DNA of 64,000 nt. Origin: Trichobilharzia szidati. Lineage: Eukaryota > Platyhelminthes > Trematoda > Strigeidida > Schistosomatidae. The stretch lies in assembly GCA_944472155.2 (NCBI GenBank), contig OX235272.1:95796020-95860019 (forward strand), written 5' to 3'. The notes under the pieces were generated by a model, which saw only the letters and a list, made by a program, of their open reading frames with translations, was not told where the DNA came from and made no database searches. Made by a program: the position numbers and the translations under genes. Below, in pieces: positions 33,301 to 45,028 of this stretch; positions within the stretch are counted from its first letter, which is position 1; every line of letters begins with the position of its first letter.

Positions 33301-34135
33301 TAGATTTCGCGCGTGGATGATTTGTGTTTAATGTCACACAAACTTGAAGACTTGCAGATGAAAAGCAACAAACTAGCAGAAGATGCGAGCAGCGCAGACA
33401 GGACTGCAGGTGAATAGAGAGAAGATGGAGGTGGTGGAGATAACCAACCAACAGCAACAACAACCAGCGCCAGTCATTACCAACGGAATAAATGTGAAAG
33501 GGGTAGCTTCCTTCACTCATCTAGGAAGCGTCGTTTCAACCACAGGCACTCGGAATGGATATAGATGTCAAAGTCGGACAGAATCGGAAAGGCGAGTTAC
33601 ACCTTTATCAATCTATAATCAGTTTGGAGGTCCTCCGCACACAGCATGAGGGACAAGATTCGGATTTTCGACGCTAATGTCAAGTCAGTCACTGCTTCTA
33701 TATAGACGATGAACTTGAACCATCACGAAGAGCACTGCAGACTTTTATCAACAGCTACCCAATTCGCTAGCTCCATAGTGAAGATCAGATGGCCAAAAGC
33801 ACTAACAACAAGAAACTGCGGGAACAAACTAACCAGGAGTCTTTCGTTCGACAAATATTTGAAAGAAAATAGAGATGGGTAATGCATACACTGAGGAGGC
33901 CGTTGAATGGCACGACGCACAATGCAGGCCATTGCTTGAGTGGAATACGAATATGGTACCACGAGTGGTTCGTCAGTGCGAGGGTGACAGAAAGGAGATC
34001 GTTTGGGGAGAAGGAGATGAGAGATTGTGGGAAACTGTGGGCCCAGCTGTAGGGGAAAACAGGAAATAAGAGAAAGTGTAAATGTTTTCTAGAAACTCTA
34101 TATTCCACTCAGAACTCAAGGGAACAATAATAGTA
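30305..34135 (+). mobile_element. RTE-clade LINE, long but decayed copy
   Basis: Leader and endonuclease start match 9354-10155. The endonuclease continues past a solo LTR (30869-31208) to about 31860 (KSIRGQMWANTT resembles the catalytic GADVGSDHHL block). RT pieces: RKGKSCADQMETLHIIIQQH (32890-32945), TLKRHSTDSADREVVRKQL, VRSFTTENSEKL, TEVRQASCLLSATMIFLTVV and DWIMRKTV (to 33240); the thumb/C-terminus includes VASFTHLGSVVSTTG (33495-33545). The 3' terminus TATTCCACTCAGAACTCAAGG (34103-34123) ends in AACAATAATAG. The catalytic aspartates lie in scrambled frames; the copy is dead. Confidence 0.8.
30869..31208 (+). mobile_element. Solo LTR, 340 bp, inside the RTE copy
   Basis: Begins TGTAACAACAG and ends CTCTCACCACA, the TG...CA ends of LTRs. 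It is flanked by GAAG at 30865-30868 and 31209-31212, while the matching RTE copy at 9907-9910 has a single GAAG. This gives exact borders and a 4-bp target duplication. It is unrelated in sequence to the Gypsy LTRs at 34944 and 39760. Orientation cannot be fixed. It probably arose by LTR-LTR recombination that removed a full element. Confidence 0.88.
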
Positions 34136-34844
34136 AGCAAGAAAGCATTTGAAAGTCTTTTCAAAGCTGTTAAGTCACAAGCAGGGGGCAAATAATAGTG
34201 ATTATATTAATGGGTGTAGTAAATTTAGTAAATGGAGTGTGCATAACATGGTAGTAAGCGGAAAAAGTTGTCACTAGATTCAACCGAAATTAATTATTGT
34301 TCATTTCCTTATATACAGTTTAGGTTTGAGTCGCTTTGTTGCAGTGTATTTAGTGTTCCGGAGTAAATTTGAATCCTTCGTTTGCTGATGATAGCGAATT
34401 CAGCTGGATTATCCACTTTATATCCTGGCATGATCATATTGCGCCCAACACACCAACACACCACATTTTAGTTTCAGACATTTTAGAATATGTATGGAGT
34501 ATCCATTCGATATTCATTTTCCATTCTGTCAATAGACATTCCCCGATACGTACAAGTAGATGCGCAGACACAGTCGTAATTTACTCGTGATGGACACTTG
34601 TCCTTCTTCCAGACTGCCAAAGATTATGACTTATACGGTAAATTGGAATGTATTTAGCTGCTGAGCATGTTATAGCAAAGAAAGTACTTAGTCACTAGTT
34701 CATTCGGCATGATGCCTCATCCAAAACGCTCTTTGATGCTGCACAGAATTGATATAAGAATAAAACTTGTGCACTGTGGCAGAGCATAATTCCATTGTGG
34801 GTAAAATTTGTTTTCAAAAAGTCCCACAGTGTTAGACAGTAATG

Positions 34845-34943
34845 TTTACTGATGATCTTTCGAGCACAATTTATTGCTCATAATCATATCAAGGAACATG
34901 AACAACATTCAGACTTCATTTATATTTCAGCGGCTGACAGAAT
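34845..34943 (+). repeat. Penelope-associated repeat, left flank of Gypsy insertion
   Basis: GATCTTTCGAGCACAATTTA and TTGCTCATAATCA match the reverse complement of 53345-53290 (GATGTTTCGAGCACAATTTG). The matching sequence resumes right of the Gypsy element at 40092. Confidence 0.6.
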
Positions 34944-35275
34944 TGACGTTCGCGTATTGTACGGAGTATACTAACGCGAGATCTAATACCAACAACTTCC
35001 ATAGTATTCGTTCCGCCTAAACCAAAGGCAAAGCGGAAGATCACAATTGATCGTCCAAATTACGAGATATATTTTGGGACCAAATCGGAGTGCGAGATGA
35101 TTGCTTAGCTGGCTAGTGATCGTGCACGAACGTGACACGACGGAGTACCAAATGGCGGGGATGCTTGACCGGAAGCCTTCAGCTAAACAAGTCGACTTAA
35201 ACAGTGAGGGTCAGCATCCAATGTTCAGTGATGATTGCTGTGGTCAATAATTTTGAGGAATTATTTACCGCTACA
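34944..35275 (-). repeat. 3' LTR of the Gypsy element
   Basis: In element sense it begins TGTAGCGGTAAATAATTCC and ends near CGCGAACGTCA. Confidence 0.85.
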
Positions 35276-35769
35276 GCTCACTACCCCCTAGTTGGGTTGT
35301 GAGGACCCTAGGACAGAACCGGCCGGAAGTAAAAAACTCGATGGTTAGCCTTCGGTAAAAAACTCTTCCAAGCGGCTTGGTGGAGTGCCTACTGATCGTC
35401 TACCTAGGCTAATCGGGTATCTTTACATCGCGTCGTTGATGTTTGTCCGTTGGATCTCGTGCTTCGTTTGCCTCCTGTTCAGTGCCTGTCGCACTTGGAA
35501 AAGAAAACAAGAATACTAAGAACCTTGTTGAGGAAGGTGTATCTAAAATAACGTCTGAAAAATGATATGCATCCACCATACAGTAAAATAATGCGAAAAA
35601 TAGAACATCGACAAAAGAGTATATATCTAGTTTTTCAGTGGATGCAACATATATGGTTATAGAAATATTTTACTTGTGTTGCGGGATGTATTATAAAAAA
35701 TTGATGTGTCTGAAAGAAAAATAATAAATACCATAAACTAATAAGAGTTGGGTGAATCGCACCACTTAG

Positions 35770-36315
35770 TTATGTGATAAAAGTGTTAAGATATTCTGAG
35801 AATTTCACGTTTCGTCCAGAACGCGCCTGCTTTGAAGGTTCGACAGAAGATTTGGTGGCTTCCTCCGTGCCAGTGATCTCTTCGAGGACTAATAGATATT
35901 CGGTTACTTGTGGATTATTGGGAATCCTCAGGTCTAGGCTAGTAGGATTGCCTTCCAAGTAGGCCGGTTTCAGACGGTCGATGTTGACGGTGTCTTCGCA
36001 GCCTTTTTTGTCTAAGACAAAGAATTTATCCATACTTTATGGTCCGTCGTATGGCGGTCCCAAATGGCGAGGCACAGAGTCACGACGCACAAATTTATGT
36101 GAAGAAGACTTCAAACACGGTTGAACAAAGGCTTCTATGGACTGTGGTTGAAGGGGAGCAGGTTTGACTGAACGCATTGCGTTTGTAAGCCTGCTGACTA
36201 ATGAGGCGTGATCCACCTCTGGTGGGAAGCTGCAGGGAGAAACAAACTGACCTGGCAGTCGTAGTGTTGTGCCGTATACTAACTCGGCGGTAGTACAACC
36301 AGTATCAGTTTTCAA
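35770..36315 (-). pseudogene. Gypsy integrase C-terminal part
   Basis: TDTGCTTAELVYGTTLRLPG (post-core segment) is followed, after an in-frame stop near 36035, by MDKFFVLDKKGCEDTVNIDR and LKPAYLE, the integrase C-terminal domain. Out of frame with the upstream integrase core. Confidence 0.85.
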
Positions 36316-36352
36316 GGCGTTTCGTATCCCTTGGAGAACTCACGGAAGGGAT

Positions 36353-36982
36353 TCAGTCCAATGTGCACTGTTTGCAGCTGATAAACCAGCCTTCAACTGT
36401 CTGTGTAGACGCCCTACCATACCATTTGCTTGAGGCTGTTGTCCTAAAATGCATACAACCCATGATTTTAGTCAGTAGGAAGAAAAAGCAGCTTTCGAAT
36501 TGCCGCCCACGATCAGCTGTTATGGAGGATGGGCATCCGAAACTTGCGATCCATCGTCGCACAAAGACGCGTGCGGCCGTTTCAACAGATACATCCCTTA
36601 GGGGTACTGCTTCAGGCCATCGTGTGTAAAGGTAGATCAAGGTTAAAATATGGGTATATCTATGAGATTCTGGAAGGAGTCCAACCAAATCTATATGAAC
36701 GTGTTCGAAACGAGCGTCAGGTATAAGAAAGGTGCCAAGAGAGCTTTTGGTATGTCTTACTTCCTTGCGCTTTTGACAAGCTAGGCATGTGTTCGCCCAT
36801 CCCCTTACTTCTTTATTAACACCAGGCCAACAAAACCGACTAGTTACGAGCCTGATGGTAGTTCGAATACGTGGGTGTGACAAGCCATGCAACGTATTGA
36901 AGACGTTACGGCGATAACTTTTAGGCACGGTGGGGCGAGGAGTTCTCGTGGAAATGTCACATAGAATAGCATCTCTTCCCAT
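36353..36982 (-). pseudogene. Gypsy integrase: zinc-binding and catalytic core
   Basis: The HHCC domain is visible as LHGLSHPRIRTTIRL ... CWPGV ... WANTCLACQKRKEV. Core aspartates lie in HVHIDLVGLLPES and SSITADRGRQFES. The third acidic residue and following part run into changed sequence near 36400. Same frame as protease and RT, separated from them by stop codons only. Confidence 0.85.
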
Positions 36983-37003
36983 ACCTAAGGGTTTCTCGGC
37001 TAA

Positions 37004-37669
37004 TTACAGAGTTGTTTTCGATAACTCATGTTGAAGCTCGGTATCTCCGTTTTGAAGACGAGCCAGTTTTACAAAGTCTAGGCTTTCTATTTGGGTGAGG
37101 GAACAAACGCGTGACAAGGCATCTGCTACAGTGTTGTTCACTCCGGATACATGCGAGTATCCGATGTGAACTGTGAAACGTAGTCCAGTAGTCATGATTC
37201 TTTAGGTGAATACTTATCTGAAACTGAGTTCAGAGAGTACGTCAGAGGTTTGTGGTCAGTGAAAACTATAAATTCACGATCCTCCACCGAATGTTGAAAG
37301 TGACGTATAGCACAGTAAATGGCCAATAGTTCTCCGCCAAATGTGCTGTATTACGTTCCTGCTAATTGAAGGCGCCTCGAGAAAAAGGCGATTGGTTGCC
37401 ACTCTCTGTTAACTAGTTGTTGCAGTGTCTGATGCATCAACCGGGATACTTAACGGTGCCGTTGGATCCTGATACATTAGAAGTGTGGCATCTGCAATAG
37501 CTTTCTTAACCCGAGTGAAAGCATTTTGGGCAGACGCGTTGAGTTCTATGGACTTGTTATTCCTTCGAAGGAGGTCTGTTAACGGCTGAATCAGAGAAGC
37601 ACAGTTCGGAATAAACCGTCGATAATAACTTACCAAGCCGTCGAAAGTGCGAAAACTTTTCACTGTCAA
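37004..37669 (-). pseudogene. Gypsy RNase H and connection
   Basis: SFRTFDGLVSYYRRFIPNCA, LIQPLTDLLRRN and TAPLSIPVDASDTA (37669-37409) are the connection and first RNase H aspartate. After a gap with stops, GYSHVSGVNNTVADALSRV (37160-37100) is the end of RNase H. Confidence 0.85.
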
Positions 37670-37672
37670 TGG

Positions 37673-38161
37673 CTATGGAAAGTTCAGTACCGCCTCAACT
37701 TTACCAGCCAGTGTGCGAATGCCCTTGTAGTCAGCGGTGTGCCCCAGAGAGTCGAGTGAGTCAACGCCTATCTGACACTCTTGAATATTGATGGTGACAC
37801 CATGTATGCGTAACCTTTCAAATGTTAAATCCAAATGTCTAAGGTGAGTTTCCTTGTCTGGGCTGGTGATGAGGCAGTCGTCTAAGTATGCGTATGCAAA
37901 GCCGAGACCGCGAAATACTTCGTCGATGAGGCGTTGGAATGTTTGTGCCGCATTCCCGAGACCGAATGGCATACGTAGGAATTCAAAAAGTCCGAAAGGC
38001 GTGATGATAGCCGTTTTCGGAATATCTTCTGGTGCCATCGAGATTCGGTTATGCGCCTTAACCAAGTCGATTTTAGAGAATATAGTTGCGCCAGATAATA
38101 TTGCCGACAAGTCGTGTACGTGAGGCAATGGATAGAAATCAGGGGTTGTTTTGGCTTTCAC
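37673..38161 (-). pseudogene. Gypsy reverse transcriptase
   Basis: Fingers and palm are readable: FYPLPHVHDLSAILSGATIF, SKIDLVKAHNRISM (first catalytic Asp), ITPFGLFEFLRMPFGLGNAA, and FAYAYLDDCLI with the intact YLDD active-site motif. Open for 162 codons; the upstream link to protease (38162-38506) is in the same frame but contains stops. Confidence 0.88.
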
Positions 38162-38506
38162 TCACCGGTAATCACCAGTGGGTCGCCAATCGTTGCTATC
38201 TTTTTTTCGGCACCATATGCAGTGGCAATGCCCATGGGCTATTCGGTGGCCGAATGACGCCAAGGGTGAGCATATGGTCGAACTCATTTCTAGCGGCTCT
38301 CAGCTTGCCAGGAGCAAGTTACCGTGCTTTAGGTGTCACGGGCTGGTTATTCACGGTAGATCGTTAGACCGGTAATTAAGTTCCGGATATTTATCAACAA
38401 TCGGTTGGAGAGTTGGATCAACGATTGCCTTCATCTTAACGAGTGACAAGCTGGGACCTACGTAGGTGATAACTTTGATAGACAGTCTAGTAGCATTGTC
38501 AATCAG

Positions 38507-39009
38507 TCATTTTCGGCGAACGTCTACGAGTAAATCATGATGATTAAGTAGGTCCGTACCAATGATGGTCATTGTGACGTCAGCGAGAAAGAAAATCCAC
38601 TGAATAGGTTTGCGTAAACCTACGTTCAGATAGACGTATTTCCTACCGAAGCTTGCAATTGGTTTTCCATTCTCAGCCTGTAATTTGAAGGTAGGTTCCT
38701 TCTGTCGATCTGCTGCTGTAGCAGGAAGGACTCTGACTTCGGCGTCTGTGTCGACTAAGTATCGGGTCTGGCTGATCACATCACGAATGTAAAGTAGGCG
38801 GCTAGTGACACCGGCGACGGTTACCACTAACGCTTACCTGCAGGATAGTTTCCCACAGTCTTTGAGAAATCACTTAAATTACAAGGTTTTCGGCAACATT
38901 TCGCTTCTTGGCCATAGATGTTGTGATACCAGCACCAGTCAAGGTTCTTTAGTGAACGTGGCTTGGACTTAGGTCCACCACGTGCGTTTCGCCGTTGAAG
39001 GGAGTTCAA
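38507..39009 (-). pseudogene. Gypsy protease and gag zinc knuckle
   Basis: Zinc-knuckle-like CWYHNIYGQEAKCCRKPC (39009-38827) is followed, in a different frame, by an aspartic protease: RYLVDTDAEVRVLP, where DTGA is expected, and MTIIGTDLLNHHDLLVD. The Gly-to-Asp change in the active-site triad would very probably abolish protease activity. Confidence 0.82.
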
Positions 39010-39171
39010 ACGACGGCAGGTATTTTTGACCTAAGCAGCTGCTGGATCGAGTTGTATAACTCCATCATTGCTCGAAGTCTGTTCAGCAACTGAGCATATT
39101 TCAGTGACTGGCCATTTAGTTATTTCTAGAATTTTACCCGCAGAAAAAGCTAAGTCATTTACAATAACGCC

Positions 39172-39390
39172 CTAAAGTGTCACAAGTACAGCCTGCACTG
39201 ACTGTGGCGGTTCGGATGAGAAGAGTTCTTTGAAAAGTCCTTCATCAAACTGACGTTGGCCAATAACTTCCCTCATTCTTGTAAGCATGCTCACGGCTGA
39301 CTGATCACCTAACTCGACGTTGCGAAATAATTCGTCCAGACGCTGTCGATCCGTGAGAACGCTTCTCCTTGGGAGGGTTGCTTTAAGCAA
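39172..39390 (-). pseudogene. Gypsy gag, C-terminal part
   Basis: RQRLDELFRNVELGDQSAVS, MLTRMREVIG and LFKELFSSEPPQSVQAVLV are typical of the gag capsid end in this Gypsy group. Upstream gag (39400-39700) is broken by stops. Confidence 0.72.
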
Positions 39391-39759
39391 CTCTTACGGG
39401 TTACTTACCTCTGGGCTCGACATCTGCACAGTTACGCATTTGCTGAATTCCCGTGGTTGGGCGTGAATAACTGCACGGAACTGTGAACGTTAACCAGGTA
39501 TTCATGCTCACTAAAATCAGACTCAGCTATCTGAAACCATGATTCAGCATTATCTGGTTAAAATGGTACGAGCTGAATGGTTTTGGCAGTTGAGCGAATA
39601 CAGATGACCTCAGGAGTATGATCACTCATCATGAAATATATATATTTTGAAAATAGTACAAGAACAAATACAAAATGGAACTAACTCACCGGATTTGTCT
39701 GTGTATTTACCAAAGATGAAGTTCGCGGTTGGGCTCACCACTTTAGAGGCTGACGATAT

Positions 39760-40091
39760 TGACGTTCGCGTATTGTACGGAGTATACTAACGCAAGATCT
39801 AATACCAACAACTTCCATAGTATTCGTTCCGCCTAAACCAAAGGCAAAGCGGAAGATCACAATTGATCGTCCAAATTACGAGATATATTTTGGGACCAAA
39901 TCGGAGTGCGAGATGATTGCTTAGCTGGCTAGTGGTTGTGCACGAACGTGACACGACGGAGTACCAAATGGCGTGGATGCTTGACCGGAAGCCTTCAGCT
40001 AAACAAGTCGACTTAAACAGTGAGAGTCAGCATCCAATGTTCAGTGATGATTGCTGTGGTCAATAATTTTGAGGAATTATTCACCGCTGCA
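39760..40091 (-). repeat. 5' LTR of the Gypsy element
   Basis: In element sense it begins TGCAGCGGTGAATAATTCC; seven substitutions from the 3' LTR. It is followed by AGTGGTGAGCCCAACC, the region where a primer-binding site would be expected, though I cannot match it to a tRNA. Confidence 0.85.
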
Positions 40092-40315
40092 ACACAACTC
40101 CATTATTTTTCATCACTTGATTTGATTGGTAGTAGTATTTTCCATATTTCCGGTATGGGTGATGAGTCTTTCCTATTGCATGTGTTAGGTGTAGACTCGA
40201 TGAACAAGGATTCAGTAATCAACCTCTCTCTTTCCACCTACATAGATTACTTCTTAGAATTTCAACCCTCTCCCACACAACCACACAATAGGGTGAGAGA
40301 TCTAATTGACTTTTG
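40092..40315 (+). repeat. Penelope-associated repeat, right flank of Gypsy insertion
   Basis: Continues the sequence interrupted at 34943: GTAGACTCGATGAACAAGGA and AACCTCTCTCTTTCC match the reverse complement of about 53150-53240. Near 40270, CACACAACCACACAATAGGG resembles the HNHTIG segment of the Penelope-like endonuclease at 7475. Confidence 0.55.
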
Positions 40316-40319
40316 ACAA

Positions 40320-42120
40320 AATTTTCATAGTCTTTATGTCTGCCGTCCACCTATTAGAGTCTTTCAGACGTTTTTTGTCTTCCAATTCTTCAAATGATCA
40401 ACATGAATAAAAGCTAATGAGTCCAGACAGAATGGTTATTAAAAACAATACACGCACTGTGTGCAACAGACTGTCTTCCTAATCCGACTGCAGTGCAACT
40501 CTCACATACTTTATCAGTAAGTTTCAACCAGACTCGTCCCTGATTCCTTGTCACAGTCTTCTGCTCACAAAGCCTACCGATTCATTTACTTGTTTTCATT
40601 TCTAGATATCGACCTTTAGTTTTTTTCTTTCACATTTGCATATTTGCCAGTGAGCACACTAAGCAAAAGAATAGCCATCTCTCTTTTAGAGCACACCTGA
40701 AGGGGGGTAAAATGCAGAGGTTTAACTCACGTCACATCAGGTTTAGGTCTCAACACTCAGAACCTAATATAACCAACCTCCCATGACATTGGCTTCAGAG
40801 TTTATCAAAGCCACGGCATATGAGTGAAAAGACGAACCACATGGACGCTCAACGAGGATCAAAAAGCGTTTCCTCAATATAAAGAAAGCGAGTTAAAAAA
40901 TCTAGTTTGTCCGAGCTCGTAAATTGGATATTGGAAAAGGTACTAATACAATTCAAGGTCAGTTGTTGCTGTTTCCCACGTTCTATTGCATTTGGTAGTG
41001 TATATTGTTTTTGTTGATATCTCTTCGTAGACATACGAAATCTAAATCACAATGGCATAAAACACGTAATTCATAAGTACTTTCAGCATGCTATTTTTGT
41101 AAGGATGCGATTGGTGTAGAAGCCCATGCTAGCAACAATTCTAAACTTATTCTAACCTATTCTTCGATAATGGATTTTTATGGTAAATGAACATTTTATC
41201 TACCCACTATGTTCTGAAATAACGCTGATTGTGCTTAAAAAGAGAGCTGGGTGCTGAATTAAGTCTTTTCGTTCTGAAATAACGCTAGTCCATGCTTAAT
41301 TTGTCCTATGGTGGCTGGAACAATGCTGATAAGCAAACGCAGTTGGTTCTCATTTACTCCTGAAAATGCCTAAAATAGAACATGGTGCTGAGTTAGTGCC
41401 AGTCATGCTGAAAACCAGCACTGAGTTCTGGTCTGTGCCATTACAGAATTCATTTCAGAACAGATTCAGAACTTACTTACTATAAAATGTTAGAATTGTT
41501 TCAGAATTAGTGAGATTTAATTCAGCATTATAGTAAGTTCGGGAGTTTACTAGGCTGGGATGATAAATATACCACCATTGGTATAATTCTTAACTGACTA
41601 CTGTATAAACCTATAGGCTATAGCCTTGTAGAAAAACTCAGCGCTTATAATTGTGGCATGGATATGCTTTGAATTAAAGAAAGAGATCATGATGACGGCT
41701 TCGGGACAAGTGGAAAAGTTCCATGTATGACCCTGGAAGCATATGAAGAGTATTGTCTTTTATTGCACGTCTACGTATCAGCTAAATTAACCTGCTCAGT
41801 TTTCCCCGTGATAGTTTTAAAATGCTTCGAAATCTGTACTAAAAATCGCATTAATTATTTGAAATATCATATCGCGATATGTGGACTGTGTTATTTCTAG
41901 GAGTTGATTTAGATCCATGGTTAGTGTTGTAGTTGGTGACCCAGTTAGGTTTCCGTAAGGAACATTGTTGTTTGAATTTAAACTTTGTCAGCCATCACTG
42001 TAAGCCTAATTGACGTGCAAACAACCAATCATACTGTTAATCATCAACGGGTGCGATACACCCCCAATCTGATTTTCCGTTGTTTTGCACGAATAATGGA
42101 CATTGTAAACATATGTATGT
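40320..42120. other. No gene recognised
   Basis: Intergenic. A 16-bp direct repeat GTTCTGAAATAACGCT occurs at 41211-41226 and 41271-41286, sixty bases apart, within a stretch rich in GCTGA-type words (41200-41520). Otherwise featureless. Confidence 0.4.
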
Positions 42121-42129
42121 GACAGAACC

Positions 42130-42460
42130 ATGCCCGACCGAAAGCTGCTACCTTGACGTGGTGGTCGGGCTTGAACACTGCAATGACCCAACAAGCTATA
42201 CTGGCTGGAACTTATGTTCCTGCAGGTCCTACCATACCAGAAAGGTTGTTTGGATAGCAGTTAGACTAAAAGCAGTTACCCAATCCAATCCTATGATTTC
42301 AAATAAATCACAAAATATCATGCCGGATCGGTCGGGGCCCGGATTAACAACGACCGCGCTTTCTGCTGCCGTGTCACAGGGCAGAAGTGATAAATACGCT
42401 ACTGAGACACACCAAATAAAAAAGAACAAACCGACCGACAACCATGCTAATCAAGGAATA
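42130..42460 (+). repeat. Interspersed repeat, LINE leader-like
   Basis: GCTGCTACCTTGACGTGGTGG and GCAGGTCCTACCATACC, then GATAGCAGTTAGACTAAAAG (42222-42285) recur at 46936-46996. It looks like the 5' leader of a non-LTR element but no RT is attached. The 142-codon ORF across it has no recognisable domain. Confidence 0.5.
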
Positions 42461-42699
42461 TTGCTGTGCGATTGGCGGATATGCTTGGAGATGCAGTTTA
42501 TTTCATAATTCCTGTCAATTGGCACGGTTTCGTTCATATAGACAATCACACCTACACCTTAAACTGTTCTGAATACCAGGATTTCAGCATATCACATCTC
42601 TGGGATCTTGGAAATGTTCTTGATACGAGTATGTTTACTGTCCCAGCAACTGTGACGTTACAGGCCTCTGTATTAGCCAATGATGCGTAATAAATGGAA

Positions 42700-43900
42700 T
42701 TTTCGTGAAGGGTAGTTTCGCGTTATCTATAGGATTTAAATACCATGCTAGGGAGATTTCCTCTCCAAACGACTACTACATCTGTATGCAACTGTCAGTC
42801 GCACAACATCACTCCTTAATCGACATAGTTCTGTTCCAGTAATTCACTACTTAAAGAATATTCCTATCCAAACATTTAAAAGCCAAAAGAAGGTTCGAGG
42901 TCTTCTTAATGAATAACTCGTCTGGTTCCACAAGTGTATATATATATATACATTTTGCAATACTCGCCATTAACACCATTGTCTTTAAAATAATATCGAT
43001 CTTCTAAGATGATATTTCATGAAAGATGCATTAGTTATAATAAGCTTAAAAAATACAATACTAAATAGAGAATCAGATAAAATCAAGAAAATTTATGCAA
43101 CAGATCAAGGATAGTTAAATAACGATGGCAAAGTCAAGGGAGGCGTCTAAATCAACTTCTTCTGGATACATAAGTTATACTTCTGAATATGGATTCCGAT
43201 GGCTTCAGCAGTGTGCAACAGATGAAGTCGTAAGGCAAAATTAAGGCTAGCCGGAATGCAGTGGATAACTTTAAAAGCCTTGTTGAGCTGGACGAGGAAT
43301 TTATCGAGAAGAATATTCTTTGCTCGAACCTTGATTTACGCGATAATTGAGGCGAATTGTGAATTTAATGCAAACAAGGCAATCGTGATTAACGATTTGA
43401 TCAATTCACAGTGGTAGCTGTAGGTTAACTTCGCCTTTTATTACTTCCCGAACAATGCAGATGCTGAACGCAAAGCTTGAAGTGAAAAACGTCGATAAAC
43501 TAATAGATGCGATGACATGTGTCAAGCATATTAGCCCGTTCCACTCTTTAGCGCATTATCAGTTTAAGAATTATTTGTGTTGAAATGAATATTGTCAAGA
43601 TCAGGATTTGGTAAGGACCCACGTGGATACTGATTACTCTTGTAAGGCGCTTAGGAAAGTGGTTATTCAGTAAACGACCCCATCCCAACTGAAACCAATT
43701 TTCACAGACTATAATTACAAAAGCTCAGTCCATTGCTGCTGCATACATTCCTTCACAACTTATCCTCATCTTAATGTCTTAAGTGTCGATTGTCTTTGCG
43801 CTTTTTTATTCTAATTTATAACTTTCGGCCCAATCACTTTCACTTGTCTTCATTTGTTATACCTACTTGATTTGAAAGTGTGAAGCATAATACAGTAAAA
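42700..43900. other. No feature recognised
   Basis: AT-rich intergenic sequence with a short TA tract near 42940. Confidence 0.4.
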
Positions 43901-43921
43901 AATACAAAAACCTTTATTATA

Positions 43922-44065
43922 ATGAATATCATATACCCAATACCCAAGTTTTTTCAAACTGTTAAGAGTGAACTTGGTTTGGACATATATAATATGATAC
44001 CTGAGGTTTACTCAATAACGTTATGTTTCACGTTGGCAGTGTTTATATGCCTTGCGTCAGTATAA
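43922..44065 (+). CDS. Small ORF with C-terminal hydrophobic segment (uncertain)
   Basis: 47 codons from ATG at 43922, ending IPEVYSITLCFTLAVFICLA-SV, a plausible single membrane anchor. The stop TAA (44063-44065) overlaps an AATAAA (44064-44069). No homologue is recognised, no upstream exon is defined, and an ORF of this length can arise by chance. Confidence 0.2.
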   Translation: MNIIYPIPKFFQTVKSELGLDIYNMIPEVYSITLCFTLAVFICLASV

Positions 44066-45028
44066 TAAAATAAGTCAGTTTTTATGAGAGAATACAGAAT
44101 ATCACATTGTCACAAGAGGTGCCAAAAGTTGAATTCATATAAATCTTCAGTTGGTACTCTGTATATGAGATTTATTACGTAATTGCCTATCACTACTTTT
44201 AAGCTCAGAAGCTCTGAAGTCCTTCGTTTCATCAAGGTGCAAGTTAATAAAATACCCACAAATAAAACAATGAAACCTGAAAATATGAAGGCAGAAAAAT
44301 CATGTTAATGAGTAAGGGTTAAAATATAATGGATTCCTTATGATTGATATTGATCGTATGGAAATGAAGCAAAGTCGCATAAGTTTTTGTGTAGGAAGTT
44401 TGTGGTAAACGCTTTCTAAAAGCTGAAAACATGATCCGCTTTTCTAGGACTACTGTTCTGAATATTACGAGCGTACAAAGGAGATATTTTAATTTTGAGG
44501 TGTTGTGAATGATGCTTAGAAAGTTGGTTGTCATCCAAGTTTTTTTTACTGTCAACCACCCAGATTTTTTCACTAAACTACGTGCATTTTTCACATCTCA
44601 TTAAAACTTCAACAAATCCAACTGCTGATGTTAAAGTAAGATTTTTAAAGATGTCTGTACATGATGTTATCTTGTACGTCTAATGCAAGTTGTACAGTCA
44701 ATATTCATTCCCTACTCAGTCTGTAGGCGAATATCAGGTATCTGCAAAAGTATTTTTTGAGGATTCTGTATGCCACTTCATCCGTCTATTCAAAAATCTG
44801 TGGTTTGTTTTTTCAATTTCACTGTCTTATTCCTAGCTTCATATTCTGATGCCGACTAGTCAATAATAAAAGAAAAGTTAAGCGCTCATGTTTATTTGTT
44901 TACAAAATGTTTTATGTTGATGGTTATTTTATTCGGCTCTTCTGTGTTTGATTCTTACAGCTGCAGGTTATAAATGCCAAACCGATTACCACAGTATTTG
45001 ATAAACAAAGGATTATAGCTGTCTAAAG

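Larger units (their letters stand above)
34944..40091 (-). mobile_element. Ty3/Gypsy LTR retrotransposon, two LTRs, defective
   Basis: Two 332-bp direct repeats (34944-35275 and 39760-40091) bound a minus-strand gag-pol region: gag end, Cys/His knuckle, protease, RT, RNase H and integrase in the Ty3/Gypsy order. A purine-rich tract (AGGGGGTAGTGAG, minus strand) abuts the 3' LTR. I count seven mismatches between the LTRs, about 2%, so insertion was fairly recent. Similarity continues a few bases past 34944/39760 (GGCTGAC on both sides), so LTR ends are uncertain by up to about 15 bp; no target duplication is evident. Schistosomes carry several Gypsy lineages (Boudicca, Saci types); I cannot say which this is. 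Confidence 0.9.
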
